From Glandiceps talaboti (lineage: Eukaryota > Hemichordata > Enteropneusta > Spengelidae), in NCBI RefSeq assembly GCF_964340395.1, contig NC_135551.1:23717003-23781002 (forward strand): a DNA stretch of 64,000 nucleotides. The letters are read 5' to 3'. The notes beneath the pieces were generated by a model that saw only the letters and a program-made list of their open reading frames with translations, had not been told where the DNA came from and searched no databases. The position numbers and the translations under genes were made by a program. Of this stretch, positions 1 to 12,599 are shown piece after piece (within the stretch, counting starts at the first letter, position 1; every line of letters starts with the position of its first letter).

Positions 1-138
1 ACGGCATTTGAACGCTCCAACTATGAAATGTTCAAAGAAGATGGCACCAGTGCGGATGTAGGCAAATTGCTCGCCATCTGGAAGAAGGTAGACGGGGTTT
101 ATCTCAAGGTGGCTGAAGCTTTCAACAGCAACAAATAA
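1..138 (+). CDS. SnoaL-like (NTF2-fold) protein, last exon, copy A (partial)
   Basis: Open from the first base in frame 1 to TAA at 136-138, giving 46 residues: TAFERSNYEMFKEDG, then LLAIWKKVDGVYLKVAEAF. This matches the C-terminal half of the better preserved copy at 33033-36661 ([15 protein letters not shown] / [14 protein letters not shown]). The pattern GDTAYE-x-Y-x-F-x-x-DG-x-x-x-x-GxxxxIWKK is typical of small SnoaL-like/DUF4440 proteins with the NTF2 fold; the family is recognised from pattern memory, not from a search. The catalytic role, if any, is unknown. The 5' part lies outside the window, so whether the whole gene is intact cannot be judged. The piece seen has no stop or frameshift. 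Confidence 0.75.
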   Translation, partial: TAFERSNYEMFKEDGTSADVGKLLAIWKKVDGVYLKVAEAFNSNK

Positions 139-326
139 ATTCATCAGCTGTACTTGATGATGGCATCATTGGAAATTCTATGATGTTTAATTCAAATTCG
201 CCAAAATTAGCAAATAGAAATAAGTGCTCACTTTAAAAGGTCATTGGCCAGCTGTGGGCATTTATCTCTACACATACACATGCTGTATATAATTCGCACG
301 ATGTTGTTCGTGCTGAATGAATGAAT
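139..326. other. 3' flank of copy A, shared with copy B
   Basis: The first 150 bases or so after the stop (TGTACTTGATGATGGCATCA and onward) align with 4684-4830, downstream of copy B. The shared 3' flank shows that A and B are a closely related duplicate pair. No further gene is visible here. Confidence 0.6.
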
Positions 327-1345
327 GATGCCGCAAATATGTTCTTCTTGTACTACTAGACCTCTCCACAGCTTTCGACACCACATCACATTCACCACAT
401 TCTACTATCAAGATTATCCAACTTTGGCATTACCGGTATTCCTCTACAATGGCTCTCATGTTACCCAAGAAATCGACACCAATCAGTAACTATCAATGGT
501 ATCTCTTCAGCATCCCAAAGTCTGGAATCTGGTGTACCACATGGTTCCTTGCTCGGTCCCTTACTTTTCTGCATATACATCTCACCACTTGGTTAGCTTA
601 TTCGTCAACATAATCTGAATTTCCACCTATACACGGATGGCAATCAGTTGTACTTATCATCATTTTGACCATGAGACACCTCACCCTCAGTCGACATCAT
701 GGAATCAGCAATTCATGACTTCAAATGCTGGATGACTCGATATAAATTAAAACTGAACGATGACAAAACAGAAGTGCTGCTGATAAGATCTAAGTTCAAC
801 CACCTGCCATGTCCAATCAACCAAATCTCGATTGGCTCTAGTAACATCCAATTAACAGATTCAGCTAGGGATATAGGAGTTAGCTTTGATTGTCACCATA
901 CATACATACATACATACATACATACATACATACATACATACATACATACATACATACAGAAAACATATTTGCAACCTGTCACTCCATCCAATTTCATCTC
1001 CGCAAAATCGGTCACATTCTCAGTAAACACACTTGTCAGCAAATGATTCAAGCCCTCCTTTCTTCCAAACTCGACTATGGCAATACGCTTCTTTACGGAC
1101 TACCATATGAACACATCAAACCACTACAACATGCACAGAACACAGCTGCCAGGATCATCACACTGGTAAAGAAACGTCAACATATTACACCAATACTAAA
1201 GGAACTGCACTGGTTGCCTGTACAATACAGAATTGATTACAAAGTTCTCCTGACCACCTATAAAACATTGCATGGTCTTTCACCGCATTACTTATATCAG
1301 ACACTATCCATAAGAAGCCTATTCTCCGCACACTTCGGTCATTGG
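327..1345 (+). mobile_element. Decayed L2/CR1-like LINE reverse transcriptase
   Basis: Three-frame translation gives RT blocks in the right order with frameshifts and stops between them. They are LLDLSTAFDT near 345; then LSRLSNFGITGIPLQWLSCY and ESGVPHGSLLGPLLFCIYIS near 405-590 (canonical GVPQGSxLGPLLF); a degraded catalytic YTDG in place of YADD near 630; KLKLNDDKTEVLL near 740-785; and SSKLDYGN, ITPILKELHWLPV, YKVLLTTYKTLHGLSPHYL at about 1060-1300. The last block (LKELHWLPVxxRIxxKxLLxTYKxLHGLxPxYL) is a hallmark of L2/CR1/Rex1-type elements. Endonuclease and 5' part are missing. Dead copy; clade assignment within the CR1 group is tentative. Confidence 0.8.
897..958 (+). repeat. (CATA)n microsatellite inside the LINE
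   Basis: About 15 uninterrupted CATA units. The tract lies where L2-like proteins carry the short segment after GVSFD and before the conserved helix preceding SSKLDY, so it expanded within former coding sequence. It is read as a YIHT repeat. Confidence 0.95.
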
Positions 1346-3170
1346 ACAAATACTTATTTTTTGAACCTAATTACAGATGTAATTCATTCGGTGGCTGTGC
1401 TTTCTCATATTCTAGTTGCATGCTTTCTGTCATAACCATGATTGCTGACGTCAATATTGTCCAATCATATAGAAGATCATGAAAACATCGTGAAATTTGA
1501 TTTGTTGGTTTCCTAAACTGTATACTTCGAATACCATGATTCGTTACAAAATTCTTTTAATGAATATTAAATAGGCTTGTTGTATGAAGTGATATAGCAA
1601 CAAGGGAAACCTTACAAGTTTTCTTCCATGAGTTGATAAATAAAGTCATTAAATGGCAACACGAAACTCGTTAAATTTCGTAATTCTTTACAATTTGTAT
1701 TGCTGATAATATAATCCGGTTAATAAACCTTATTTTTTAACATCATTTTCATCGAAATTTAGCAAGTAACTTATATGAACCAGGCTTTTGAGTGGTACAC
1801 TGTGCTATTTACATGCAACGACTTGGAGCGTGCTTCCACATCAGTGCTCGGAGCAAATACAATCAGTTACTCTACTATTATGGGACAAACAAATATAATG
1901 TTGCACTGCATGTTCTGATACGCCTTCTTGAAGTTTCCCATGGGTATTCTAATAGCAAGTATATTTATTCGAGATGAAATATGTTTACTTTGTTGCTAAA
2001 TGGCAAAATGCGTCATCAGCGAGTACAGTAGTCTAAAATATGCCGTAGACTCGTCATTCGTCACGATGGTATTGTAATGCTTCTTGTCGGCAAATAACAA
2101 AAAATAAGATCAATAAAAGTCATTCAATTTGAAACACCCGACATGAAAAGTGTTTATGTATATCTAGTCTAGCCGTTTTGATTTATTTTGCTATATATGG
2201 GGACATAGTATTTTTGCATTTATACCCACAGACACTGACAATTTGTCAGATAGCATGAGTAAACATCGGTAAATGTTGGTTGATAAGACATGTAGATTGT
2301 AGTTTTGTTTACTGATGTCTATTACAACCATCAGCAATGTATTTTTTCACAACGCTGTTGATTTTTATTCACCTGTTGACTACGCTCATCATAGCCTTAG
2401 TGCTAACGACTTCTCCTTATGATGTAACAAAATCGCGTGGTCGATCGAGGGGACCGGAAATACCCGAAAACTCTCGAAGTAAATCCGAAGGGAACTGACT
2501 GAGAGAAGGTCATTTTAAGGTGTTTACAGACGCTTTTTTTAAAGTTTTAAAACCAGAATATGTTTCACAAACATGTCGTCTAGCAAAATAGCAATAGTGA
2601 ATGTGAGCATTTTGAATCCCCTTGGAGAAATCAAGATAAACTAGTGACATTGGCTTTCTCTGTTGAACTACGACTACATAAAAAGTTTTAACCAAACTAT
2701 TCCAACTAATAATGCAAGTGGCCATGAAACCTGCGCATAATGTTGCCGAACAACAAGAAAAACAATAAAAATATTTTTCTAAGATCTAAAGTCATTGGGT
2801 AGACAAAAACACCATAATACGACAAAATGAATACTATAATAGTTAAAAAGTTCAGAGTTCACATAAGCTAGTTCAGTGTTCCTAGTATAGTTCAAGACTC
2901 TGTCGCTGGATCTCTTTGGTACATTCAATAATTCTTGTCTTCTCTACTTCTTCTTCTCTGATGAAATAACACTTTTTTTACGGGGAACTCGCCAGCTTTA
3001 CGTCGGAGAAAGTCGCTTATCAGGCAAGAGGCTAGTCTTGCTGCTAGACGTTCAGGGTTTCTTCCGATACGATAAGCGAATGAAGTTCGCAGTGAGGGCT
3101 TGCCCGAACGTCTAGCTAATGTCATATTCAGACTTCACATCACATTGAGATGATATATGGCCGTGGGTTG

Positions 3171-3173
<3 letters not shown>
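1346..3173. other. Intergenic, no gene recognised
   Basis: AT-rich with only short unsupported open frames. A local GC-richer patch at about 2990-3118 has nested inverted motifs: TCGCTTATC (about 3013) against GATAAGCGA (about 3071), and GCTAGACGTTC (about 3042) against GAACGTCTAGC (about 3105). It could fold into a branched hairpin. An open minus-strand frame across it (2925-3125) has no recognisable domain. Confidence 0.4.

Positions 3174-3268
<95 letters not shown>
3174..3268. repeat. (TA)n microsatellite
   Basis: About 47 uninterrupted TA units, lying about 180 bp upstream of exon 1 of SnoaL-like copy B. The YIYI frames on both strands are artefacts. Confidence 0.97.
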
Positions 3269-3449
3269 CTTATTGGAATCACGGAAGAAAAGAAAGACCC
3301 TTGGAGAGAGAACTTGTATATAATGCCAATGTGGATTACAGAAAAAAGAACCTTCAAGTTATCATTTCTCGCTCATTGTGCAAACGTGTGTCTTGTTCAA
3401 AATGACGACCTTATTGATGTCCTTCCGGGTTATTATCTGAAAAGCAATC

Positions 3450-4683
<1,234 letters not shown>

Positions 4684-4889
4684 GCACCTGTTGTACTTGA
4701 TGACGGCATCATTGGAAATTCTATCATTCTTAATTCAATTTCGCCAAATTTAGCGAATAGAAATAAATAAGCCCTGACTTTAAAAGGTCATTGACCATTG
4801 AGCTCTGAACGTTTATCTGAACACATACGATTACAATTTAATGAGAAAGATGTCATTAACATAATGTTGTTAATGGTGATGACTGAATG

Positions 4890-4891
<2 letters not shown>

Positions 4892-4986
<95 letters not shown>

Positions 4987-5085
4987 GTGAGTGAGTGAGT
5001 GAGTGAGTGAGTGAGTGAGTGTATGAATGAATGAATGAATGAATGAATGAATGAATGAATGAATGAATGAATGAATGAATGAATG
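4892..5085. repeat. Compound tetranucleotide (GATT)n-(GAGT)n-(GAAT)n
   Basis: Three successive homogeneous blocks differ only in the third base of the unit: GATT to about 4984, GAGT about 4985-5020, GAAT about 5024-5085. Minus-strand frames through it (NQSI, THSL, SFIH repeats) are artefacts. Confidence 0.97.
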
Positions 5086-5599
5086 ACATTTCTCATAAAA
5101 TGAATTAAATGCTGAGGAATTGAATCGAATTGAATTATTTTTTGTACCAGAAACATAAGATAATCACAGTACAAACATAAAATATCATTATTAAGAGAAT
5201 GTTCTAGTGGGGAGCATGGAAATAGTTCACTAATCTAGTCTATGGACTTGGTAAATATGGGAAGTAACTAAATACAAGGCGTACATATAGATAATAAATA
5301 AATAATCAAATACATAGTTACATTCGTATACAAAATATAGAAATGAACAATAATACTAAACAAAGAAAATATGATATAGCATAAAGAATATCAAACAAAC
5401 AGAACGAAAAACCAAAACAAACGAAATCAATGACAACACACAAAAAGATATCTACATATTTACAGATAAAAGGAAAAAGGTGTGACGTGACTTCATTGAT
5501 TTCTTAAATTCATCACATTTATTTAGTTGGCAGGGATTTCCCTTCTTTGGTTTAAACATATTTGAAATTCTTCTGACTTATTGTAAAGTTAAACTTTGG
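5086..5599. other. Intergenic, nothing recognised
   Basis: Very AT-rich DNA with many AATA and ACAAA runs; no supported coding frame. Confidence 0.4.
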
Positions 5600-5870
5600 A
5601 ATGGAGATGCTCGGGGGGATATATAAGACCTAAAAAGTGTTTGGTTCCAGTTACCCGACCACACCTATCTAGTTTTTCATGCCGACCCTAATAGTGCGGG
5701 GGCATATGGCAGATTTTTGGGTTTCGTGTGAAATTCATGTTAATTTTTGCCAACATATATCATTGTGTTCCCCATCATCTGAGCAATTAAAAAATATATG
5801 TTGGCAATTTTTATTTCAATATGAAGGGTAATTTTTGCAGCACTTTCATAAATGATGTAAAATCATGGTT
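5600..5870 (-). repeat. Dispersed repeat, unclassified (two segments)
   Basis: On the minus strand, 5630-5690 reads like the segments near 18470, 35730, 41540 and 49675: ATGAAAAACTAGATxGGGxCGGGTAACxGGAACCAAAC. The adjoining 5690-5755 matches 9855-9925 in inverted orientation (TTCACACGAAA ... ATATGCCCC). No ORF and no clear termini are visible. Confidence 0.6.
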
Positions 5871-6164
5871 TTTCTGTATATTGATGGCAAATTAAAATAT
5901 GTGAACTGTACGATTGCTTTATATCTGTATAAATGTACTTATGGGCATCCTGTTGACGATAAACTTGTAGACTGTTGTATAATTTTGCATTTTAATCACA
6001 ATATTATAAATTCTGGCTTATTTATTTGCATATCATTTGCATATTATGTATGATGCTTCAGGTTTATTTGATTTCCTGTATTGTTTGATGTTGCTGATTG
6101 CTATTCTTTCAAAAATGTACGCCAACCATGAATTATTTCAGTTACTTTGAATACTCTGGTTGGT

Positions 6165-6315
6165 TTAGGGAGCCTTCAGTATTTACAGGGGGCGGAGGAA
6201 ATCACACATGGTCTGTTAAGAAAAACATGACCCTCCCCCCCCCCATTCTCCATTCGTAAAAAGTGACCCTCCCCTTTGTCCCATTTTGTAAAACATGACC
6301 CTCCCCATGACAACT
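6165..6315 (-). repeat. C/G-run dispersed repeat
   Basis: Successive runs of C spaced by TGTAAAACATGACCCTCCCC-like text. The same family, recognised by GGGGGGGTCA blocks and a GGGAG-C-AGATTTTAC end, recurs near 19073, 31725-31865 and 60420-60625. Confidence 0.6.
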
Positions 6316-9300
6316 GCATATACTGAACGTTAATCAATATTCCCGTTATATGTATACATACACATTAAATCATTTTGACGCTGTATATTTGTACATATAC
6401 TACGATTGCAGGAGTTATATAGAAACGCCTGTGATCAGAACGAAATAAAAAGTCTACTTCTTATCACTATCAAACTGACAAATATTGGTACAAAAACAAC
6501 ACCGGGCACGCCCCTCTGTTGTAGGTTCATGCACATACATGTACTTGTCTGTGGTTCACGCGACTCTTTTATCGGTTTGTCTGTGCCTGTGAACGTTTGT
6601 CATGTTGTAACATAACATTTGAGTGTAAGCTTATATAATGCGACGTAATAGTCTGTCTGGTCCTAAAAATAAACTTTCAGTGTATAGATTATATGTTGAG
6701 TTTTGGGCGAAAAATCGCCAACACACATGACAGTACAACAAAACATATACTAGTACACGACATTCAAATCTGCAATGAATACTTACAACAGATGTGATCG
6801 TGGAGTTTGTAGTTTAGCAACTCCGCTTGTGTACGGTCCTTTTCGAAATCTCTTGAACTGATTTTGAAATCTAAACGACAGAAGTCGCTTGTTATCAAGT
6901 GTACATACACACATTAAAAATATTCCTTTTCAGATCTGGCATCTGGTTTTAATACGTATCTACACATGTAGTATTGAATGCTGGACAGGTACATTCTACA
7001 CAGGATATAGAGTCCAAGTTTAGGTCTACACAAAATTTGAAATTTTACCTCAATATTAGCATACAAGTTACATAAATTGGACCTCCTGCAAATATTAGAT
7101 AGAAAAGAAACATCACTCAGTAAAACACCTTTAGAAACCTTCAGAATGTTTCACCCCCACTTTTGATCAATTGAGATACATTCTAGAGCAATGGAAAAAG
7201 TCAATATGGCAGCTACTTTAGAACGTTTTTGTTATTTGTTCTGTATTCTATGTTCTGTAGAAATATCATGTTAAAAAGTAAATGAATCGTTGTTAAAGGC
7301 ATTTCATGAGGGCTCATTAATTTCCCACTTTGCAATGGTGTCAAAATGAGATAGACTTAGTCATCAAGTTGGCATGTGACTACTTATTCCCAGCAATAAA
7401 GGTTATTTGTGTATGAGAATTACCAAAAGATGTAGAAGGGTACATTCCATGTTGTTTATGTTGAGGATTTGAATGTCAGATTTTATTTGAGTAATAAAAA
7501 ACTTGGAATGATGGCTAACAATGCAATAAAATTTGATTTAAGATACTATTTTCTGGTGGGTTGGTGGTTGGGGTTGGGTGGTACATTAGAATGTGTCTCT
7601 GCTGTTACTTTCAACCTTTATTCATGACTGACCAAGAGAAAGTTCGTTGCGTAATCGAATGTAAGAGTGCCTTCACGCTGAATAACTAAACTAAATATGT
7701 ATATATTCATATTGTTCCTTTGAAATATTAGAAAAGATATTCTTCAGATACTGATTTTATCATCTTTATTTTATGCTGTTTATCCTGTTTTATTTTAGAA
7801 TTTCGATGAAATAACGTAATCAAATGTAACAGCGGAGAACACATCTTTTCATGTTGTTCCCTTGAATTGACATGTAACTCCAACCAAATAGCTACACTAG
7901 TAGAAACGTAGACAATGCATACGACATAATGGCGTGAGTGAGAGACTAGACAGTAGTTTTGAATAAAAATAATTGGGTCTATTCACTCGAATACATAACT
8001 TTGTATAGTAACGATTCAATTGATGCTATGCTATTGATAAAAAAATATGTTTATATCAGATGTAAACTGAATGCCTTCAATAAAGGCAAAACTTTAGATT
8101 GCTGTTCCTTCACGCCTTGTCGAAAGAAAAATTCTGCGCTACCAGACATGATATTGCATATCCATTAGTTACTACATCAATAAATAAAACGTAGCTTTGG
8201 AACTTATTGTTCATATCCTCTTTTGTAAAAGTTGAGTTTGGTGTATTTTTAACCCGCTGTAAATTTCACTAGAGTCCACCATTTTAGTTTCACTATACGA
8301 AAAGTCATATTTGACCATGTCTTTCCACCGGGGTAAATCTTTAGCAGAGGATGTGTAAATGTGGTGAGTATGAGATGAAGTGACACCTTTGACTTAATTC
8401 ACCCCCGGTGACCTCTCCCCTGGGGGCTGTGAACAGTCAAAAGTGTCACTTTGTCTCGTACTACCCCTTGACAGAGATGGTAGTTAGGTGGGTCACAGGT
8501 ATGGTAAAGGTTGGGTCGTGCCAGTAAAATCAATTTAATACTAGACAATAATTTTGAAAAAAAAATAATCAGGTCTACCACTCAAGTAGTTGTTTTGTCA
8601 ACTATTTTTTTCCTTGTTACCACGTCTACTCAAATAAAACCTACCTAAGAGTACCCATTCATTCTCATTCAGGCTACCAGCCTACCATCCACAGACACCA
8701 CCACACGATCTAGGTTAGTGTAATCTGTTCACCTTAAGCTTATGAGATTCGCCAAGTTTTATTACAAAAGGGCGATGGATATATTCACTTGTTTCAAAGA
8801 TGGTAGACTGTAATTTGCTAGTTAAATTTCAGTAATTGTACGTGTATTAATGGCTTACAGCTCGATGTAGTTTTAGTGGAGATTCGACTAACCCTGGGCT
8901 TCGCATCACTGTTTCATAGCTGACCCCCACCGGCTACCTATTCCGAATATATGCATGAACCGTTTATTGTTTCGATACTGAGAGGTATGACATGCCAAAA
9001 TATACATGTACTAGTATAGTGATATTTTCTCTATTTTATCGATTAAGTATAATATCTATTGCGATCAGAAGTGCATATTTTTAATCAGCTCACACATCCA
9101 TATAACACCAGAGGATGAGTGCATTCTTAAGATCTAGCGTAATTACTGAAAATCACTAATTATGCAAATAACTCATTAAAATTACAAGCTATACGGTATT
9201 ATCAAACTTTATGACACATGCACTTTGTTATCATTAATGTATGTACTAAATTACTTCGATTCATAATCATATTTTAACATTCTGAATGACTTAGAAATGG

Positions 9301-9780
9301 CAAGTAAAGTCAGAAGGAACATTTGAACTGTTTGTTTTATTGAATTTGCCCAAATTTCAGCGATAAAAAATAATTTTCATTCACTCATGGTTTTCCTAAC
9401 CCTGCCATATAGGGCGTCGATTTAAATTTTTTTCATCTAATTGAAGACATTTAGGGTCGTTTGGGTCATGAGAAACAGAATTAAAGCTGCCCTTATATAT
9501 ACCTACCAATTACTGTTGTTATCTTTACAATATACATAATGTTCTGACTGTTGCTATGGACATGGTCTTGTTGATAGGCATATTTCATACATGTTTTGAT
9601 ATTTTTTTTGGCCTGACTAACCAAAAATGTTGTTATCTTTGCAAAATGTACTGGCATTAATGGCTGTTGCTAAGGCCATATCAATGGAAGTTGACTATAA
9701 TCACATGGATTCATGGGTTTTCATTGCCAAACCAATGGTTAAGAATAGGGTCTTGGGGCCACATTTTATTTTTAGCCCCC
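6316..9780. other. Long AT-rich intergenic stretch
   Basis: No credible coding frame, RNA gene or transposon protein seen on either strand. The only structure picked out is the long hairpin at 8361-8469, listed separately. A few G-rich patches near 7556 (GGTGGGTTGGTGGTTGGGG) stand out from the AT background. Confidence 0.4.
8361..8469. repeat. Long imperfect hairpin (MITE-like inverted repeat)
   Basis: Left arm from about 8361 (GTGAGTATGAGAT, then AAGTGACACCTTTGACTT, then CACCCCC) pairs with the right arm to about 8469 (GGGGGCTGTGAACAGTCAA, AAGTGTCACTTTGTCTCGTA). Arms are about 45 nt with scattered mismatches, and the loop is about 15 nt. It could be a small foldback element or a transcribed hairpin; no flanking duplication was confirmed. 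Confidence 0.6.
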
Positions 9781-9930
9781 TAAGACTAATTTTGAAGATA
9801 AAAATTGCCAACATGTACTTTTTTATATGTGGTCCTATAATGAACGTAACCATATATGTTTCATAAAATTAACATGCATTTCACACGAAAACCCATATGC
9901 CCCTGCACTATAAACCTTTTTTTACGAATT
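9781..9930 (+). repeat. Dispersed repeat copy, inverted relative to 5690-5755
   Basis: Shares TTCACACGAAAACCCATATGCCCC-type text with the reverse complement of 5690-5755. The flanking open frames (9627-9866, 9856-10104) have no domain and overlap this repeat, so they are not called as genes. Confidence 0.5.
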
Positions 9931-10114
9931 TTTTTAGCAGTTTTGCCAATGTTGATATTAACAGATAACATAAGTATATTTTGTAAATCAATACGTATTC
10001 TGGTTACTCACAACCTCTCTATTTTAATAGCAAGCTTTGCTCCTGACAGTTTTAACTCTGGTGTATCATTGCTTGCATTCTTTGTACTTGACATGGGCGG
10101 GTAAAAGGACGTGG

Positions 10115-10455
10115 GCGGGTAATGTAACATGGTTACGTAAGAGGACCTAAGTCACAGCTAGACCTTGTCATTCGATAGAGGCAGTACGCGCGTTGTCGAG
10201 TTTGCAGACATGAGAGTTGCCAGTAACGCATGTGACTGGTAAACAACGCCTGTGTCTGCTTTAATACATATTCGGGTTTACGCCTGCGCATTTTGCACAC
10301 GTTACAATTTGTTTGTGTATATAGTTATTCACATCATGCACATGTGTCACTTGTACTTCACGTGCAGTGCTAGTGCTCCTTCAAGTCACAGAATTGTCTG
10401 TGTTCCAGTCTAGATGTATACATCGCGAGAGCGTAGTGCAAGTGCGAACTTTCAC
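10115..10455 (+). promoter_or_regulatory. Possible promoter and noncoding first exon
   Basis: A GC-richer patch in AT-rich surroundings contains TGGTTACGTAAGAGGAC (about 10130), which recurs just upstream of SnoaL-like copy D (about 47268). It also has words related to the copy C leader (AGACA..GAGTTGC...AACGCAT). A TATATA lies at about 10317, followed about 140 bp later by a consensus donor TTCACG/GTAAGT at 10456. No coding exon is recognised downstream. Could be the relic of a lost paralogue or a leader exon of an unseen gene. Confidence 0.25.
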
Positions 10456-10456
10456 G

Positions 10457-11489
10457 GTAAGTTGACCCCTGTTCTTTCATCGACAAAAATGTACATGTGT
10501 CACTATTATTAGAAAAACTATGCGTGTGTCTGGATCACAACAACTTGTAATTGTGTGCTAATAAGTATACACAATTCAATGATGGCAATATTCTACTCTA
10601 TTTCGACCGTAATACAAAACAATCAATATTGGCAGCTGAATATTCCGGAGCAATCGCCGGCAACGATAACTTTGAATATTGTATATACCCAAATAACGTC
10701 ATTATTTTGTATGATCATCATAGATAGCATTCTTGAATAGAATCTTAGCTCACGTCACAAGGGACTGATTCTCCATTGTCAGAAACGTTTCCCGTAATAT
10801 CAAGCAGGACATGCAGTTTAGAAAGTAGTGTGTTTGTCGCTAGTATAGACCATGGATGTATTAGTGATACATCCATGTATAGACCCATCCCTATGCATTG
10901 TCTCACTCTGAGTTGTAACACATAAACACAGATAAAGATAAGATAACGAGGTGTAACATTTATTATGCGTACATGATTATGAATGCATCTTTATGCTCAA
11001 AATACAATGTACAAAGCAATTGACACAAGTACAATTAACATTCTGTGGGTTTAAAATGGGCCATATAATGAGTTTTGAATAAACACAGCTGTTGGAATGA
11101 ACGATGTTTTGAAGAGAACCATGCAAGATTGTGTATACATAGACAGTTTTCTGAGCTTTCCTAGTGACTAGCATGAAGTTTAACAACAGACATTGATACT
11201 GGTATTAGTACTGTATTCTCAGCTGTGTCTACAGTCAGTCAATCTTTACATGCATGGTAAAGCATACAAAAATAACATGCAGAAATAAAATGATTAAAAT
11301 ATATTCTTTTAACCAACTGATGGAGCACTGTTTACATCGACTAGAAAGTTTCCAAGAGGAAGTCTATCATCTGAGGTCAAAATATGCAGAAACTGAATGA
11401 AAATTTGAATTATCTAATGAAAAAGAAGAAGAATAAGTGCCTTTCTTTAATTTGTATAATGAGAATAAAGCATGAAATGATGAAATTCA
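10457..11489. other. Intergenic, nothing recognised
   Basis: AT-rich, no supported gene. A short palindrome near 10851-10876 (CATGGATGTATTAGTGATACATCCATG) could form a 12-bp stem. Confidence 0.35.
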
Positions 11490-12565
11490 TCTTCTACCGC
11501 ATAATTTGACAAAATTTAAAGATTCTTTCATCATGTACAGGAATCTTAGGAGTACACCATCTCCCCAACTCAATATAAATATTATAATCCAAAATTCTAA
11601 ATTTAGTCACTAGTCTTCTACCAACTGGATTTTTAATTTGCAGAAGATGTTTCTCAAAACCAAAAGCTGTTTTAAATAATCTAAATGTTCTCATTTTGTT
11701 TTTATTAGTACTTTTTTCTTCTAATGTCATTATGTAATTCCCTGTACCATGATTACAAAATTCTAGACATAAGTCATAAAATTATGATGAACCTTCCTAG
11801 TATAATTAAACCTGCAAAGATTTGACCACACACTGTTCTCATTATATTTAACAAGTAAGTTTCTAATAATAAAATATAAATACCCCATGTTGAATAACAC
11901 ATAGAACAAATGTAGGCTGCTCACAATAAATTGTCCATCGACAATTAATCTATACCAATACTTTAACAGAAGTTTAATTACAGTGAAATTAGTGGGGAAA
12001 TGACCTAATTCTCCAACAATACCACATCTTGATATCTTATAAGAAACCCAAAGTAGAAATCTATAAAAAGAAAAAAAAACATCAACAAGAATCTGAAAAT
12101 TTCTCAATTTCATAACCCCAAACTTCACATCTGTAAGTCACAATAGCAACAATTAAACAATCAAAGAGATCTAAAGCCACATCAATAGAAATACTCTAGT
12201 TAGAAGAAATAGTTATACATGAACTTAAGAGAGCTCTCGTGGATTTAAACTTCAAGTTATTGAGGTTTTGTTTAAATTTACTGTTAGAAGAAATAATGAT
12301 ACCAAGAAAACAGTATTCTCTTAGGCTTACATTGTCGAGAGTAAAATTATAAAAAATAAAATTTGGATTTCCTGTATTTACATATGACCTTGATTTCTTA
12401 ATGTTGATTATTATTTTCTACTTTGTACAAAATAATGTAATTTAAATAAACAACTTTGCAACTCAACTTTAATTTCTAGTGGTAGAGACTCATCAGCATA
12501 TAAAAGACAATTCAGAGACACACTTGTAAGTTTCACAGGGCTATCATTCTTGACAAAACAAGCTC
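11490..12565 (-). mobile_element. Decayed LINE reverse transcriptase, minus strand
   Basis: Reading the minus strand, about 12560-12440 gives KLTSVSLNCLLYADE followed by LQSCLFKLHYF. This is the RT catalytic block (LLYADD) and the helix after it. Then follow NFTLDNVSLREYCFLGIII near 12330, a block resembling LFDCLIVAIVTYRCEVWGYE near 12160-12110, and GELGHFPTNF with IKLLLKYWYRL near 12010-11940. The order equals that of the 683-residue RT ORF at 42940-44991 (LLYADD ... YNYLGLLL ... LYGSELWG ... YWLRL). Stops and frameshifts are frequent, so it is dead. Its upstream end abuts the 169-bp satellite. Confidence 0.75.
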
Positions 12566-12599
12566 TTTCCAAACTGGTGGATTCTAAATCAACTCTTTC

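Noticed and set aside
2925-3125. Arg-rich minus frame near a GC-richer patch
   Set aside because: No known domain; the patch is better explained by nested inverted motifs.
3157-3405. TYIYIYIY frames over (TA)n at 3174 and the similar ones at 35945 and 36280
   Set aside because: Dinucleotide microsatellites read as Tyr-Ile on both strands; no flanking protein homology.
9627-10104. Two overlapping plus-strand frames of about 80 codons
   Set aside because: They overlap a dispersed repeat and have no signal, domain or splice support.
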